Part shown: piece after piece, positions 1-7,476 of the stretch
Layout: each line of letters opens with the position of its first letter
How positions within the stretch are numbered: the stretch's first letter is position 1
From: DATGLW01 sp035293965
Lineage (GTDB): Bacteria; Actinomycetota; Acidimicrobiia; Acidimicrobiales; RAAP-2
NCBI GenBank assembly: GCA_035293965.1
Contig: DATGLW010000061.1
Span: 1-52,728 of the forward strand
DNA: 52,728 nt
Direction: 5' to 3'
Translations under genes and position numbers: made by a program
The notes under the pieces: model-generated
What the model was told of the DNA's origin: nothing
The model's database searches: none
Seen by the model: only the letters and a program-made list of their open reading frames with translations

Positions 1-74
1 GGCAAAGTCGGGTAGCAGGTCACGCAGGCGGGCGCGCAGTCCCGCGATCGCCGCCCGGCGCCATGGCGCGGTCG
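1..74. other. left edge, no assignable gene
   Basis: Short stretch downstream of the aldolase stop. Read on the minus strand one frame stays open to the window edge and ends in RARLRDLLPDFA, a plausible coding stretch, but no ATG, GTG or TTG start is visible in that frame after the aldolase. The ATG at 64 (minus strand) opens a different frame that closes within 15 codons. It may be the beginning of another gene of the same operon, but nothing can be assigned. Confidence 0.2.
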
Positions 75-734
75 CTAGAGGACGGTGCCGCGCACGAACT
101 GGGTGTAGATGCGCGCGAACTCCTGGTTCACGTCGTCGGGCAGCGCGTGGGCCGCCCCGAGGCGCTCGGCGCCGAGGACGATCTGCGCGGCCCGTTCGAC
201 CAGCGCGGTGACCTTCAGGGCGGTCTCGGGTCGCGAGCCGACGGCGACCATGCCGTGGTTGGCGATCAGTGCCGCCGCACGCCCCTCGAGGGCCGCCACC
301 GCGTGCTCGCCGACCTGGGGCGTGCCGCTCTTCGCGTAGGGCGTGACGCGCACCTCGCCGCCCACGTACACGGCGAACTCGTCGATGCAGCACGGGATCG
401 GCCGCCTGGCCACCGCGAACATCGTGGCGTGCACCGGGTGGGAGTGCACGACCGAGCCGACGTCGTCGAAGGCGCGCAGGCAGGCGAGGTGCAAGGACAG
501 CTCAGAGGTGGGCGAGCGGCCGTCCTTGGCCTCGAGCACGTTGCCCCCCGCGTCGACCACCACGAGGTCGTCGACTTCCATCTGGTCGTAGTCCACCGAC
601 GAGGGGGTCACGACGACGGTGCCGTCGTGTTGGCGGGCCGAGACGTTGCCGGCGGTGCCCTCGGTGAGGCCGCGGTGCGCCATGTCCCTCGCCGCCGCCA
701 GCACGGCCAGGCGGGCGTCGTCCACGTACCTCAC
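75..734 (-). CDS. class II aldolase/adducin-family protein (sugar-phosphate aldolase-like)
   Basis: 219 residues, the usual length of FucA/AraD-type zinc aldolases or epimerases, which cleave or epimerise phosphorylated sugars or sugar acids in the cytoplasm. Visible landmarks are EGTAGNVSAR near residue 25, a glutamate in PTSELSLH (E78), the metal-binding HSH at 97-99 (VVHSHPVHATMFA) and a third histidine in ANHG (H160). The GTG start overlaps the stop of the upstream dehydrogenase by 4 bp (GTGA), which implies translational coupling. With that dehydrogenase and the divergent FGGY kinase it forms a small sugar or sugar-acid catabolic module. The family is clear from motifs; the substrate cannot be read from sequence. 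Confidence 0.9.
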   Translation of the reverse strand: MRYVDDARLAVLAAARDMAHRGLTEGTAGNVSARQHDGTVVVTPSSVDYDQMEVDDLVVVDAGGNVLEAKDGRSPTSELSLHLACLRAFDDVGSVVHSHPVHATMFAVARRPIPCCIDEFAVYVGGEVRVTPYAKSGTPQVGEHAVAALEGRAAALIANHGMVAVGSRPETALKVTALVERAAQIVLGAERLGAAHALPDDVNQEFARIYTQFVRGTVL

Positions 735-1714
735 CCGAGCACCTCTGGGTTCACCACGTGGCGCGGCCGGTCCCCGGCGAGGAGCCGCTCGAGGTCGTCG
801 GCGACCATCGCCGCCTGGCGCGCCTCGGTGTCCCAGGTCGCGCCCCCGATGTGGGGGGTGAGCACCACGTTGTCCAAGGCGGCGAGGGGGTGGTCGGGAG
901 CCAGGACCTCGCCGACCACGTGGTCCAGCCCGGCCCCGGCGAGCGACCCGGCGCGCAGGGCATCGACCAGGGCGTCGGTGTCGTGCAGCTGGGCCCGGGC
1001 AGTGTTGAGGTAGATCGTCCCGGGGCGCATGGCCGCGAACTGTGCGGCGCCGATCATCCCGACCGTGTCGGCCGTGACCGGCGCGTGCATCGACACGACG
1101 TCGGACTCGGCGAGCAGCTCGTCGAGCCCGTGGGTGGCCTCCTCGTTGTAGGGGTCGTGGGCCACGACCCGGAGCCCGAGCCCCTCGAGCCGCCACCGCA
1201 GGGCGCGGCCCACGGCCCCGAGGCCGACCAGTCCGGCCGTGCGGCCCGCGAGCTCCCAGGCCCGGAAGCGTTGGTAGGGGATGGCCCCGTCCGCGTAGGC
1301 GGTACCGGCGCGCACGGCGCGGTCCGCCTCGAGCACGCGGCGGGCGACCGCGAAGAGGAGCGCGACTGCCAGCTCGGCCACGGCGTCCGCGTTGCGCCCC
1401 GGCGCGTTGACGACCGGGATGCCCGCCGCGGTGCAGCCCGCCACGTCGACATTGGTGGGATCCCCCCGGGTCGAGGCGACCGCGAGCAGGGGGAGCTCGA
1501 GGACCGGGCCACCCACGGTGTCGGCCTCGACCACCAGCACGTCGGCCCCCGCCTCGCGGGCTCGCGCCGCGAGCGCGTCGGGGCCCAGGATGCGCAGCGG
1601 CGCCTGGTCGATCCACGGCTCGTAGACGACGTCGGCGATCGTGCGCAGCTTCTCGAACCCGGCGCCCCGCAGCGGCGCCGTGACCAGGGCACGGACGCGA
1701 CGGGGCGGGGCCAC
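731..1714 (-). CDS. D-isomer-specific 2-hydroxyacid dehydrogenase, NAD-dependent
   Basis: 327 residues. Members of this family oxidise or reduce 2-hydroxy acids such as glycerate, phosphoglycerate or lactate with NAD(P). The nucleotide-binding Rossmann motif GLVGLGAVGR is at 161-170. The catalytic triad can be placed at R240 (NTAR), E269 and H288 (LTPHIGG). The GTG start lies 48 bp from the divergent FGGY kinase, so the two probably share a promoter region. The stop overlaps the GTG start of the class II aldolase. In sugar-acid pathways a dehydrogenase typically oxidises a hydroxy acid before kinase and aldolase steps. The exact substrate is unknown. Confidence 0.9.
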   Translation of the reverse strand: MAPPRRVRALVTAPLRGAGFEKLRTIADVVYEPWIDQAPLRILGPDALAARAREAGADVLVVEADTVGGPVLELPLLAVASTRGDPTNVDVAGCTAAGIPVVNAPGRNADAVAELAVALLFAVARRVLEADRAVRAGTAYADGAIPYQRFRAWELAGRTAGLVGLGAVGRALRWRLEGLGLRVVAHDPYNEEATHGLDELLAESDVVSMHAPVTADTVGMIGAAQFAAMRPGTIYLNTARAQLHDTDALVDALRAGSLAGAGLDHVVGEVLAPDHPLAALDNVVLTPHIGGATWDTEARQAAMVADDLERLLAGDRPRHVVNPEVLG

Positions 1715-1762
1715 GGCACGCAGTATGCCCTACGATGGCGCCCTCGTCGTAGCCAGAGGGAG

Positions 1763-3118
1763 ATGTCCGTGGGCGACGTCACGATCGGGATCGACATCGG
1801 CACGACGTCGGTCAAGGCCGTGGCGGCCGACGGTCATGGCCGCGTGCTCGGCCGGGTGCGGCTGCCGCATCGCCTGATCGTCCCTGCCCCTGACCGCCTC
1901 GAGCATGATGCGAACCAGGCATGGCGGCTCGGCCCGCGCCGCGCCCTCACCCGCCTGGCCGGCTTCGGCCCGCGCGCCGTGGCGATCTCGAGCCTGGTGC
2001 CCTCGATGACCGCCGTCGATGCGCACGGGCGCCCGCTGACCCCAGGGCTCCTCTACGGCGACGCGCGCGGCAGCGGCCGGCAGGCTGGGCGGTGGACCGG
2101 CGCCGACGACGGCGAGATCGTCGGGTTCGTCCACTGGTCGGCGGCGGCCGCGCCGCAAGCGGCGGGGTACTGGCCCGCCCCCGCCGTGGCGACCTTCGCG
2201 CTGGCACGCGAGGCGGTGATCGACTTCGCCACGGCTGCGAGCTCGGCGCCCCTCTTCGACGGCGCCGGCTGGGATGCGGCGCTGTGCGCGTCGTGCGGAG
2301 TCGGCGCAGAGCAGCTGCCGAAGGTGGCCGGCATGGGCACGGCGATCGGGCGGGATCGCGACACGGGGGCCCTCGTGGCCGCCGGAGGCGTCGACGCCCT
2401 GTGCGAGGGGATCGTCGCCGGGGCAGGCAGGCCCGGCGACGTGCTCGTCCACTGCGGCACCACGCTCATCGTGTGGGTGACCACGACCGAGCCCCGCGCG
2501 GCCCCGGGGTTGTGGACGACCCCGAGCCTGGCCGGGCAGCTGTGGCAGGTGGGAGGACCGAGCAACGCCGGCGGCCTCTTCCTCGGGTGGTTGGCTCGCG
2601 TGCTGGGCCGCGACGCCGACGCGCCGCCCCCTGATCCCGGCAACGTGCCGGTGTGGGTCCCCTACATCCGCGGCGAGCGCGCCCTGCACCACGACCCGAG
2701 CCTGCGGGCATCGCTCCACGGGCTCGACCTGACCCACGGGCCGGCCGCGCTGCGGCGGGCAGGCTTCGAGGCGGCGGGGTTCGTCGTGCGTCACGTGGTC
2801 GACACCGTCGGGGCGCCGGTGCACCGGGTCGTCGCCGCGGGCGGGGGGACGAGGGTGCCCGGATGGATGCAGGCGATCGCCGACTGCACCGGGCTGCCGG
2901 TCCACGTGCCGGCCGTGCCCGAGGGCGCGGCCCTCGGGGCGGCGTGGCTCGCGCGGATGGGCGCCGGGCTCGAGCGCGAGCTCGGGGATGCGGCTCGCTG
3001 GGCGGCGACCGATCGCGTCCTCGAACCCGACCCGTCCTGGCAGGCGGCGGCCGCTGAGCGCTACCTCGCGTTCTGCTCGCTGGCGGGGCCTTCTCGGGGC
3101 TCGGGCGGGCCGACGTAG
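1763..3118 (+). CDS. FGGY-family carbohydrate kinase
   Basis: 451 residues from the ATG at 1763, with a purine-rich GAGGGAG just upstream; the in-frame GTG six bases on is an alternative start. FGGY kinases phosphorylate sugars and polyols with ATP. The N-terminal phosphate-binding motif GIDIGTTSVKAV and the C-terminal ATP-site motifs (AAGGGTRVPGWMQAIAD and VPEGAALGAAW) are present. The protein is somewhat shorter than typical xylulokinases (about 480-500 residues), and the middle substrate region (YGDARGSGRQAG) departs from the usual ILWND motif, so the substrate is open. It is divergent from the dehydrogenase-aldolase pair, suggesting one three-step pathway. Confidence 0.85.
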   Translation: MSVGDVTIGIDIGTTSVKAVAADGHGRVLGRVRLPHRLIVPAPDRLEHDANQAWRLGPRRALTRLAGFGPRAVAISSLVPSMTAVDAHGRPLTPGLLYGDARGSGRQAGRWTGADDGEIVGFVHWSAAAAPQAAGYWPAPAVATFALAREAVIDFATAASSAPLFDGAGWDAALCASCGVGAEQLPKVAGMGTAIGRDRDTGALVAAGGVDALCEGIVAGAGRPGDVLVHCGTTLIVWVTTTEPRAAPGLWTTPSLAGQLWQVGGPSNAGGLFLGWLARVLGRDADAPPPDPGNVPVWVPYIRGERALHHDPSLRASLHGLDLTHGPAALRRAGFEAAGFVVRHVVDTVGAPVHRVVAAGGGTRVPGWMQAIADCTGLPVHVPAVPEGAALGAAWLARMGAGLERELGDAARWAATDRVLEPDPSWQAAAAERYLAFCSLAGPSRGSGGPT

Positions 3119-3174
3119 CCGCCGGCCCCGGGCGCGCGGCCGCCCCGTCACCGCCCGTTCCCGCCCAGGGCGGC

Positions 3175-3426
3175 TCAGGCGCCGGCCGTGCTCGCTGCCG
3201 AGGTCTCGGCCGCCTGGGCCTCTGCAAGTTGCCGGCGGACCTGGTCCATGTCGAGGTCCTTCACGCGGGTGATGAGCTCTTCGAGCGCCGCGGCCGGCAG
3301 GGCCCCGGGCTGGGCGTAGCGCTGGCCGCGGCGCAGCCGTGTCGGTCGTGCGCCCTGCCATCTGTGCCCGCGGGCGCCCGGCGAGCACCTCAACGTCCAC
3401 CCCCTGTACCCAGTTGGGGTATTCAT
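3175..3426 (-). CDS. small hypothetical protein (83 aa), start uncertain
   Basis: The C-terminal half (ALPAAALEELITRVKDLDMD followed by QVRRQLAEAQAA) looks like genuine coding sequence with GC-rich third positions and helical character; no family was recognised. The only in-frame ATG, at 3426, has no good Shine-Dalgarno, and its first codons overlap an operator-like palindrome at 3407-3421. The true start may therefore lie further in, or the gene may be a remnant. It is not a CsoR-type repressor: the Cys/His ligand pattern is absent. Confidence 0.35.
   Translation of the reverse strand: MNTPTGYRGWTLRCSPGARGHRWQGARPTRLRRGQRYAQPGALPAAALEELITRVKDLDMDQVRRQLAEAQAAETSAASTAGA
3406..3422. promoter_or_regulatory. 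CsoR/CstR-like operator, upstream copy
   Basis: GTACCC-AGTT-GGGGTAT is an imperfect palindrome with the ACCC/GGGT arms and flanking A/T typical of operators bound by CsoR-family repressors (copper CsoR, persulfide-sensing CstR). A second, better copy lies about 90 bp downstream, directly before the persulfide dioxygenase. The sites are seen; the regulator is inferred, and no CsoR gene is in the window. Confidence 0.5.
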
Positions 3427-3494
3427 CGTGCAGCCCAATCGGAGGCAGGTACGTGTTCTCCCGGCCCGCCCGGCCCCACCCCCGGTTCCGGGCA

Positions 3495-3512
3495 TATACC
3501 CATGGGGGTATA
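3495..3512. promoter_or_regulatory. CsoR/CstR-like operator overlapping a -10-like TATAGT
   Basis: TATACCC-ATG-GGGGTATA is a near-perfect palindrome. Its right arm overlaps TATAGT (3509-3514), a good -10 candidate about 50 bp before the GTG of the rhodanese-dioxygenase. A repressor here would occlude the promoter. In Staphylococcus, similar palindromes control the cst sulfide-detoxification operon, which also encodes a persulfide dioxygenase-rhodanese and a TauE exporter, so the context fits. Confidence 0.6.
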
Positions 3513-3562
3513 GTGTTGTCGTTGCTGCCGCGGGGGCGCGGCACGACCTGTGGGAGGACGCG

Positions 3563-4651
3563 GTGGCCTACGAAGAACTGAGCGCACAGGAGCTCCTCGA
3601 TCATCTCGGGTCCGCGGGGGATGTCCTGGTCGTCGACGTCCGGGAGCCCGACGAGGCGGAAGCCTGGGCGATCCCCGGGTCGCGCAACATCCCCCTCGGC
3701 ACCCTCGGCGCCGCGGTAGGGGAGCTCCCGAGGGACCGCCTGATCGTGACCGCCTGCGCCTCGGGACGGCGGTCGGCCGCGGCAGCCGAGCTCCTCGCCG
3801 GATGCGGCCTCGAGGTCGCCAACCTCCGTGGCGGCATGGCGGCGTGGGGAGCCGCCTACGACGTGGCAGAGGTTGCCGTGCCCGGGGCCACGATCGTGCA
3901 GGTCCGCCGCCGGGGCAAGGGCTGCCTGTCCTACCTCGTCGGCGCGGGCGAAGAGGCGTTCGTGGTGGACCCCTCCGTCGACACGGCGCGCTACGAGCAG
4001 CTCGCGGCCGACCGCGGGTGGCGGATCACCCGGGTGCTCGACACGCACCTCCACGCCGACCACGTGTCGAAGGCCCGCGAGCTGGCGGCTCGGACGGGGG
4101 CCACGCTGCACCTCAGCCCGTTCGAGCCGTACCGCTTCGACTACACGCCCCTGGTCGACGGCGACGACCTCACCCTGCCCGGTGGGGCTGAGCTGACGGT
4201 CGGCGTGCTGCACACCCCGGGCCACACCGAGGGATCGGTGGTGTACCGGGTGGGTGACCGGGCGCTGCTGAGCGGCGACACGCTGTTCGTCGACGGCGTC
4301 GGCCGGCCGGACCTCGCCGAGCGGGCCGAGGAGTTCGCCCGCGACCTCCACCGGTCGCTGCAGCGCCTCCTCGCCGGGCTGGACGCTTCGACCCTCGTGC
4401 TGCCCGCGCACTACGGCACCCAGGTGGCCGTCGTGCCCGGCGAACCGGTCGCGGCTGACCTCGCCTCGCTGGTGGCGAGCCTCGAACCGCTGTCGCTCGA
4501 CGAGGGTGCCTTCGTGCGCTGGGCATCGGCACGCGTCAACGAGCCACCGCCCAACTACCGGAGGATCCTGGCAGCCAACACGGGGCGGCACTCCGTCGAT
4601 GCCGCCGCCGTGGCCGTGCTCGAGGCGGGCCCCAACCGCTGTTCCGCCTAG
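3563..4651 (+). CDS. rhodanese-persulfide dioxygenase (ETHE1-like) fusion protein
   Basis: 362 residues from GTG 3563, chosen for the GGGAGG 5 bp upstream and because the rhodanese fold begins at once. Residues 1-100 are a rhodanese domain with active-site loop CASGRRS (Cys65). Residues 105-362 are a metallo-beta-lactamase-fold persulfide dioxygenase with HLHADH (H162, H164, D166, H167), HTPGH (H221), SGDTLF (D239) and PAHYG (H283). Together they would oxidise glutathione or other low-molecular persulfide to sulfite and exchange sulfane sulfur with thiosulfate. The domain order is rhodanese first, whereas the characterised CstB and Burkholderia PRF fusions are dioxygenase first. The next gene is a sulfite/sulfonate-type exporter, 18 bp away, so the two probably form an operon under the CstR-like operator. 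Confidence 0.9.
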   Translation: MAYEELSAQELLDHLGSAGDVLVVDVREPDEAEAWAIPGSRNIPLGTLGAAVGELPRDRLIVTACASGRRSAAAAELLAGCGLEVANLRGGMAAWGAAYDVAEVAVPGATIVQVRRRGKGCLSYLVGAGEEAFVVDPSVDTARYEQLAADRGWRITRVLDTHLHADHVSKARELAARTGATLHLSPFEPYRFDYTPLVDGDDLTLPGGAELTVGVLHTPGHTEGSVVYRVGDRALLSGDTLFVDGVGRPDLAERAEEFARDLHRSLQRLLAGLDASTLVLPAHYGTQVAVVPGEPVAADLASLVASLEPLSLDEGAFVRWASARVNEPPPNYRRILAANTGRHSVDAAAVAVLEAGPNRCSA

Positions 4652-4669
4652 CAGGACCGCCACCGCGCC

Positions 4670-5617
4670 ATGTCCGTTCTCGTCGTGCCGATCGCCCTTT
4701 TGATCGGGGCCAGCCTCGGCGCCCTCGGCGGCGGGGGCTCGATCCTGACCGTGCCGGCCCTCGTGTACGTGCTGGGCCAGAATGCCCACGGCGCCACCAC
4801 AGCCTCGCTCGTCATCGTCGGGATCACGGCGCTCGCCGGCATGGTGGCCCATGCCCGACGCGGCAACGTGCGGTTCGCGAGCGGGACCGTCTTCGCCGCC
4901 CTTGGCGTGGCGGCCTCGTTCGCCGGGAGCCGGCTGTCCGCAGGCGTCAATGCATCGGTGCTGCTGCTCGCCTTTTCCGGCCTCATGCTGGTGGCGGCTG
5001 CCGCCATGGCGCGCCGCCACGTCAGCACCGCGCCCCCGGCTCGATCGCCGGCAGCGGCGCCGGCCAGCGCCAGTGTGGGGCCGGGCTCCCCCGGCGCGCC
5101 GCCGCCTGTTCCCGACGCCGCCCGCGGCGAGCCGTTGGCTGTTCCCGACGCCGCCCCCGGCGAGCCGCTTGGTGACCCTGGTGCCTCGCCCCCGGCCTCG
5201 CCCGCTGGCTCCCCGCCACGGTGGCTGGCTGGCCAGGATCCATGGCGAAGGAGGGCGACCGTGGTGGCGGCCGCGCTGGTGGTGGGCCTCGTGACGGGGT
5301 TCTTCGGAGTGGGGGGCGGGTTCGTGGTGGTGCCGGCCCTCGCCCTCGCCCTCGGCTTCTCGATGCCCGAGGCGGTTGGGACCTCGCTGCTCGTCATCGC
5401 GGTGAACAGCGCGGCGGCTCTGGGTGCCCGGGTCGGCACGCCGCTGCACGTCGACTGGCCGCTCGTGGCCGTCTTCACGGCGATCGCGATGGCCGGCACC
5501 CTGGCGGGGAACCGGATCGCGGCTGCCAGGCCGCACCGCCTGGTGCCCGCGTTCACCGTCCTGCTCGTGGCCGTCGCCTTCTACACCGCCGGGCGGAGCC
5601 TGCCTCACGTGATGTGA
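4670..5617 (+). CDS. TauE/SafE-family membrane exporter (sulfite/sulfoacetate-type)
   Basis: 315 residues with two homologous membrane halves. Residues 1-112 carry GASLGALGGGGSILTVPALV, and residues 190-312 carry LVTGFFGVGGGFVVVPALAL, the paired glycine-rich signature of this family. The halves are joined by a roughly 70-residue Pro/Ala/Gly-rich cytoplasmic linker, much longer than usual, part of which is encoded by a 33-bp direct repeat. Lying 18 bp after the persulfide dioxygenase, it most likely exports the sulfite that enzyme makes, by analogy with the cst operon TauE. Substrate assignment is inference from the neighbour. Confidence 0.87.
   Translation: MSVLVVPIALLIGASLGALGGGGSILTVPALVYVLGQNAHGATTASLVIVGITALAGMVAHARRGNVRFASGTVFAALGVAASFAGSRLSAGVNASVLLLAFSGLMLVAAAAMARRHVSTAPPARSPAAAPASASVGPGSPGAPPPVPDAARGEPLAVPDAAPGEPLGDPGASPPASPAGSPPRWLAGQDPWRRRATVVAAALVVGLVTGFFGVGGGFVVVPALALALGFSMPEAVGTSLLVIAVNSAAALGARVGTPLHVDWPLVAVFTAIAMAGTLAGNRIAAARPHRLVPAFTVLLVAVAFYTAGRSLPHVM
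5108..5173 (+). repeat. 33-bp tandem duplication inside the TauE linker
   Basis: Two adjacent 33-bp copies (5108-5140 and 5141-5173), each starting GTTCCCGACGCCGCCC, encode the near-identical 11-residue units VPDAARGEPLA and VPDAAPGEPLG. The reading frame is kept, so this is an in-frame linker expansion between the two membrane halves. Confidence 0.85.
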
Positions 5618-5723
5618 GCAGGCGCCGGGCTGTGCGCCGGGCCATGTCGCCGACGAGGCTGCTGCGGACGACAGCCCGTCCGGCCCGGCCGCTCCGGCGC
5701 CCTGCGAGTACCATCAAGGGTTC

Positions 5724-6149
5724 GTGAGCCCCCTCGACGCTGCCTCGGCACCACCGCTGCCCGACCCTGGGCCGCTGACGCAGTTCTTCTGGGACGGCTG
5801 CAAGGAGCACCGGCTGCTCATCCTCCGCTGCCGGCAGTGCGGGCACTACGTGCACTACCCGCGGCCGATCTGCGACCGCTGCCAGTCGACGGAGCTGGGG
5901 CCCGAGCAGGTGTCGGGCAGGGGGACCGTCTACAGCTACACGGTCGTGATGCAGGCCTTCCACCCGTACTTCGTCGACCGGATCCCCTACGTCCTGGCCG
6001 TGGTGGAGCTGGCCGAGGAGCCCGGGCTCAAGCTGACCACGAACATCGTGGACTGCCCCGAGGAGGACTTGAAGGTGGGCCTGCCGGTAGAGGTGGCGTT
6101 CACCGAGGTCGCGGAGGGGCTCGTGCTGCCCCTGTTCCGCAGGTCGTGA
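5724..6149 (+). CDS. DUF35 OB-fold/Zn-ribbon acyl-CoA-associated protein
   Basis: 141 residues from GTG 5724. Residues 18-56 form a rubredoxin-like zinc ribbon, with CRQCG and CDRCQ supplying four cysteines. It is followed by an OB-fold segment (GRGTVYSYTVVMQAFHPYF, then YVLAVVELAEEPGLKLTTNI). DUF35 proteins partner thiolase-fold enzymes and bind the acyl-CoA moiety, for example ChsH2 with the Ltp2 retro-aldolase in steroid side-chain degradation. The thiolase-fold gene begins 34 bp downstream on the same strand, so a complex is likely. Function beyond this partnership is inference. Confidence 0.88.
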   Translation: MSPLDAASAPPLPDPGPLTQFFWDGCKEHRLLILRCRQCGHYVHYPRPICDRCQSTELGPEQVSGRGTVYSYTVVMQAFHPYFVDRIPYVLAVVELAEEPGLKLTTNIVDCPEEDLKVGLPVEVAFTEVAEGLVLPLFRRS

Positions 6150-6183
6150 CCATCGCGCCCGCGAGGAGCGCGGGAAGGAGGGG

Positions 6184-7362
6184 ATGGTGAAGCTGCACGA
6201 GCGGGTGGCTGCCGTCGGGGTCGGGTACTCCACGACTGGCCGGCGGACGGGGCTGACATCGTGGCAGCTGGCCATCCAGGCGGCGAGGGCCGCCATGGAC
6301 GACGCCGGGCTCACCCCGGCTGACATCGACGGCGTGTCGCTGCTCTGGGGAGTCGCCGGACCGCCACCCGCGGGGCTCGACACCGTCGACCCGATGGACT
6401 TCGGGTACATGCTCGGCATCAAAGAGCTCAACTGGTACGGCACGGCCGGCCCCGCCTACGTCGGACCGGCCATCCAGGCAGTCACCGCCATCCGCGCCGG
6501 CATGGCGCACACCGTCCTCACCCTGCGGATCATCCGCCAGTGGCTCAGCTCGAGCGAAGAGGTGGCGCAGGCTGCCGGGCGCGAGCCACAGCGCGTCAGT
6601 GGCGACGCGCAGTTCACGGCGCCCTTCGGCTCGGTGTCGCCGGTGTTCTCCATCGCCTCCCTTCCGGCACGCCGCCACATGGACCTGTTCGGCACCACCG
6701 AAGAGCAGTTCGGGGCACACGTCGTCGCCCAGCGCCAGCACGCCTCGCTCAACGACGACGCCCTCTTCCGCGACCCGATCACGGTGGAGGACTACCTCGC
6801 CAGTCGTTACATCGCCAAGCCGGTCCGCATCCTCGACTGCGACTACCCGGTCGACTCCGCGTCGGCGGTCATCTTCACCGACGGCGCGCGCGCCGCAGAT
6901 GCGCGCCCGGCCCCGGTGTTCGTGGATGCGGCGGCGTACTCGTCGGTCAAGTACATGACCTTCGAGAACCTCGACGACATGAACCAGAGCTCACCGTTCC
7001 ATGCGGCCCGCGAGCTGTGGAGCCGGACGGACCTCACCCCGGCCGACGTCGACTGCGCGCAGCTCTACGACGGGTTCACGATCATCGTGTTCCAGTGGCT
7101 CGAGGCGCTCGGCTTCTGCGGGCTCGGGGAGGCCGGGCCCTTCGTGGAGGCAGGGCACACCCGCCTCGGGGGCAGCCTGCCCGTGAACACCGACGGCGGC
7201 GCCTGCAACGTCGGCCGGCGCCACGGTGCGAACTTCTGCATCGAGGCCGTCCGCCAGCTGCGCGGCGAGTGCGGTGAGCGCCAGGTGCCCGGGGCCGAGG
7301 TGGCGGTGTGGGCCAACGCGGTGGGTCCCTTCTCGGGAGCCATGCTCATGACCGCACGCTGA
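6184..7362 (+). CDS. thiolase-fold lipid-transfer/aldolase-like protein (SCP-x/Ltp2 superfamily)
   Basis: 392 residues from ATG 6184 with a strong GGGAAGGAGGGG upstream. The overall pattern is that of SCP-x-type thiolases: LAIQAARAAMDDAGLTPADI near residue 30, QLYDGFTIIVFQWLEALGF near 300, LPVNTDGGACNVGRRHGANF and then EAVRQLRGE near the C-terminus. Where thiolases carry the nucleophilic Cys, this protein reads YGTAGPAYVGPAIQAV (residues 85-100) with no Cys. It is therefore unlikely to be a classical thiolase. Ltp2-type enzymes likewise lack it and act as acyl-CoA retro-aldolases with a DUF35 partner, which is exactly the upstream gene here. A carbon-carbon lyase role on a branched acyl-CoA is the best guess. 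Confidence 0.82.
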   Translation: MVKLHERVAAVGVGYSTTGRRTGLTSWQLAIQAARAAMDDAGLTPADIDGVSLLWGVAGPPPAGLDTVDPMDFGYMLGIKELNWYGTAGPAYVGPAIQAVTAIRAGMAHTVLTLRIIRQWLSSSEEVAQAAGREPQRVSGDAQFTAPFGSVSPVFSIASLPARRHMDLFGTTEEQFGAHVVAQRQHASLNDDALFRDPITVEDYLASRYIAKPVRILDCDYPVDSASAVIFTDGARAADARPAPVFVDAAAYSSVKYMTFENLDDMNQSSPFHAARELWSRTDLTPADVDCAQLYDGFTIIVFQWLEALGFCGLGEAGPFVEAGHTRLGGSLPVNTDGGACNVGRRHGANFCIEAVRQLRGECGERQVPGAEVAVWANAVGPFSGAMLMTAR

Positions 7363-7476
7363 CCCCGGGCCGCCGGCGCACGGCGTTCCACCTCTGCCGC
7401 CGGCTCACCGGACCCCGGAGTGCCTGCGCGCACGGGCGAGCCCGGTGCAGGCGCTCAGGTCGAGGAGAGCCACCCG

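Noticed and set aside
3175..3426. CsoR/CstR repressor for the adjacent operators
   Set aside because: The small protein lacks the Cys-His-Cys pattern and the four-helix sequence of CsoR proteins.
1730..5608. A 1292-codon open frame on the minus strand across the FGGY, rhodanese and TauE genes
   Set aside because: It is antisense to three genes with clear catalytic motifs; in GC-rich DNA the opposite strand rarely contains stops. It shows no recognisable motif.
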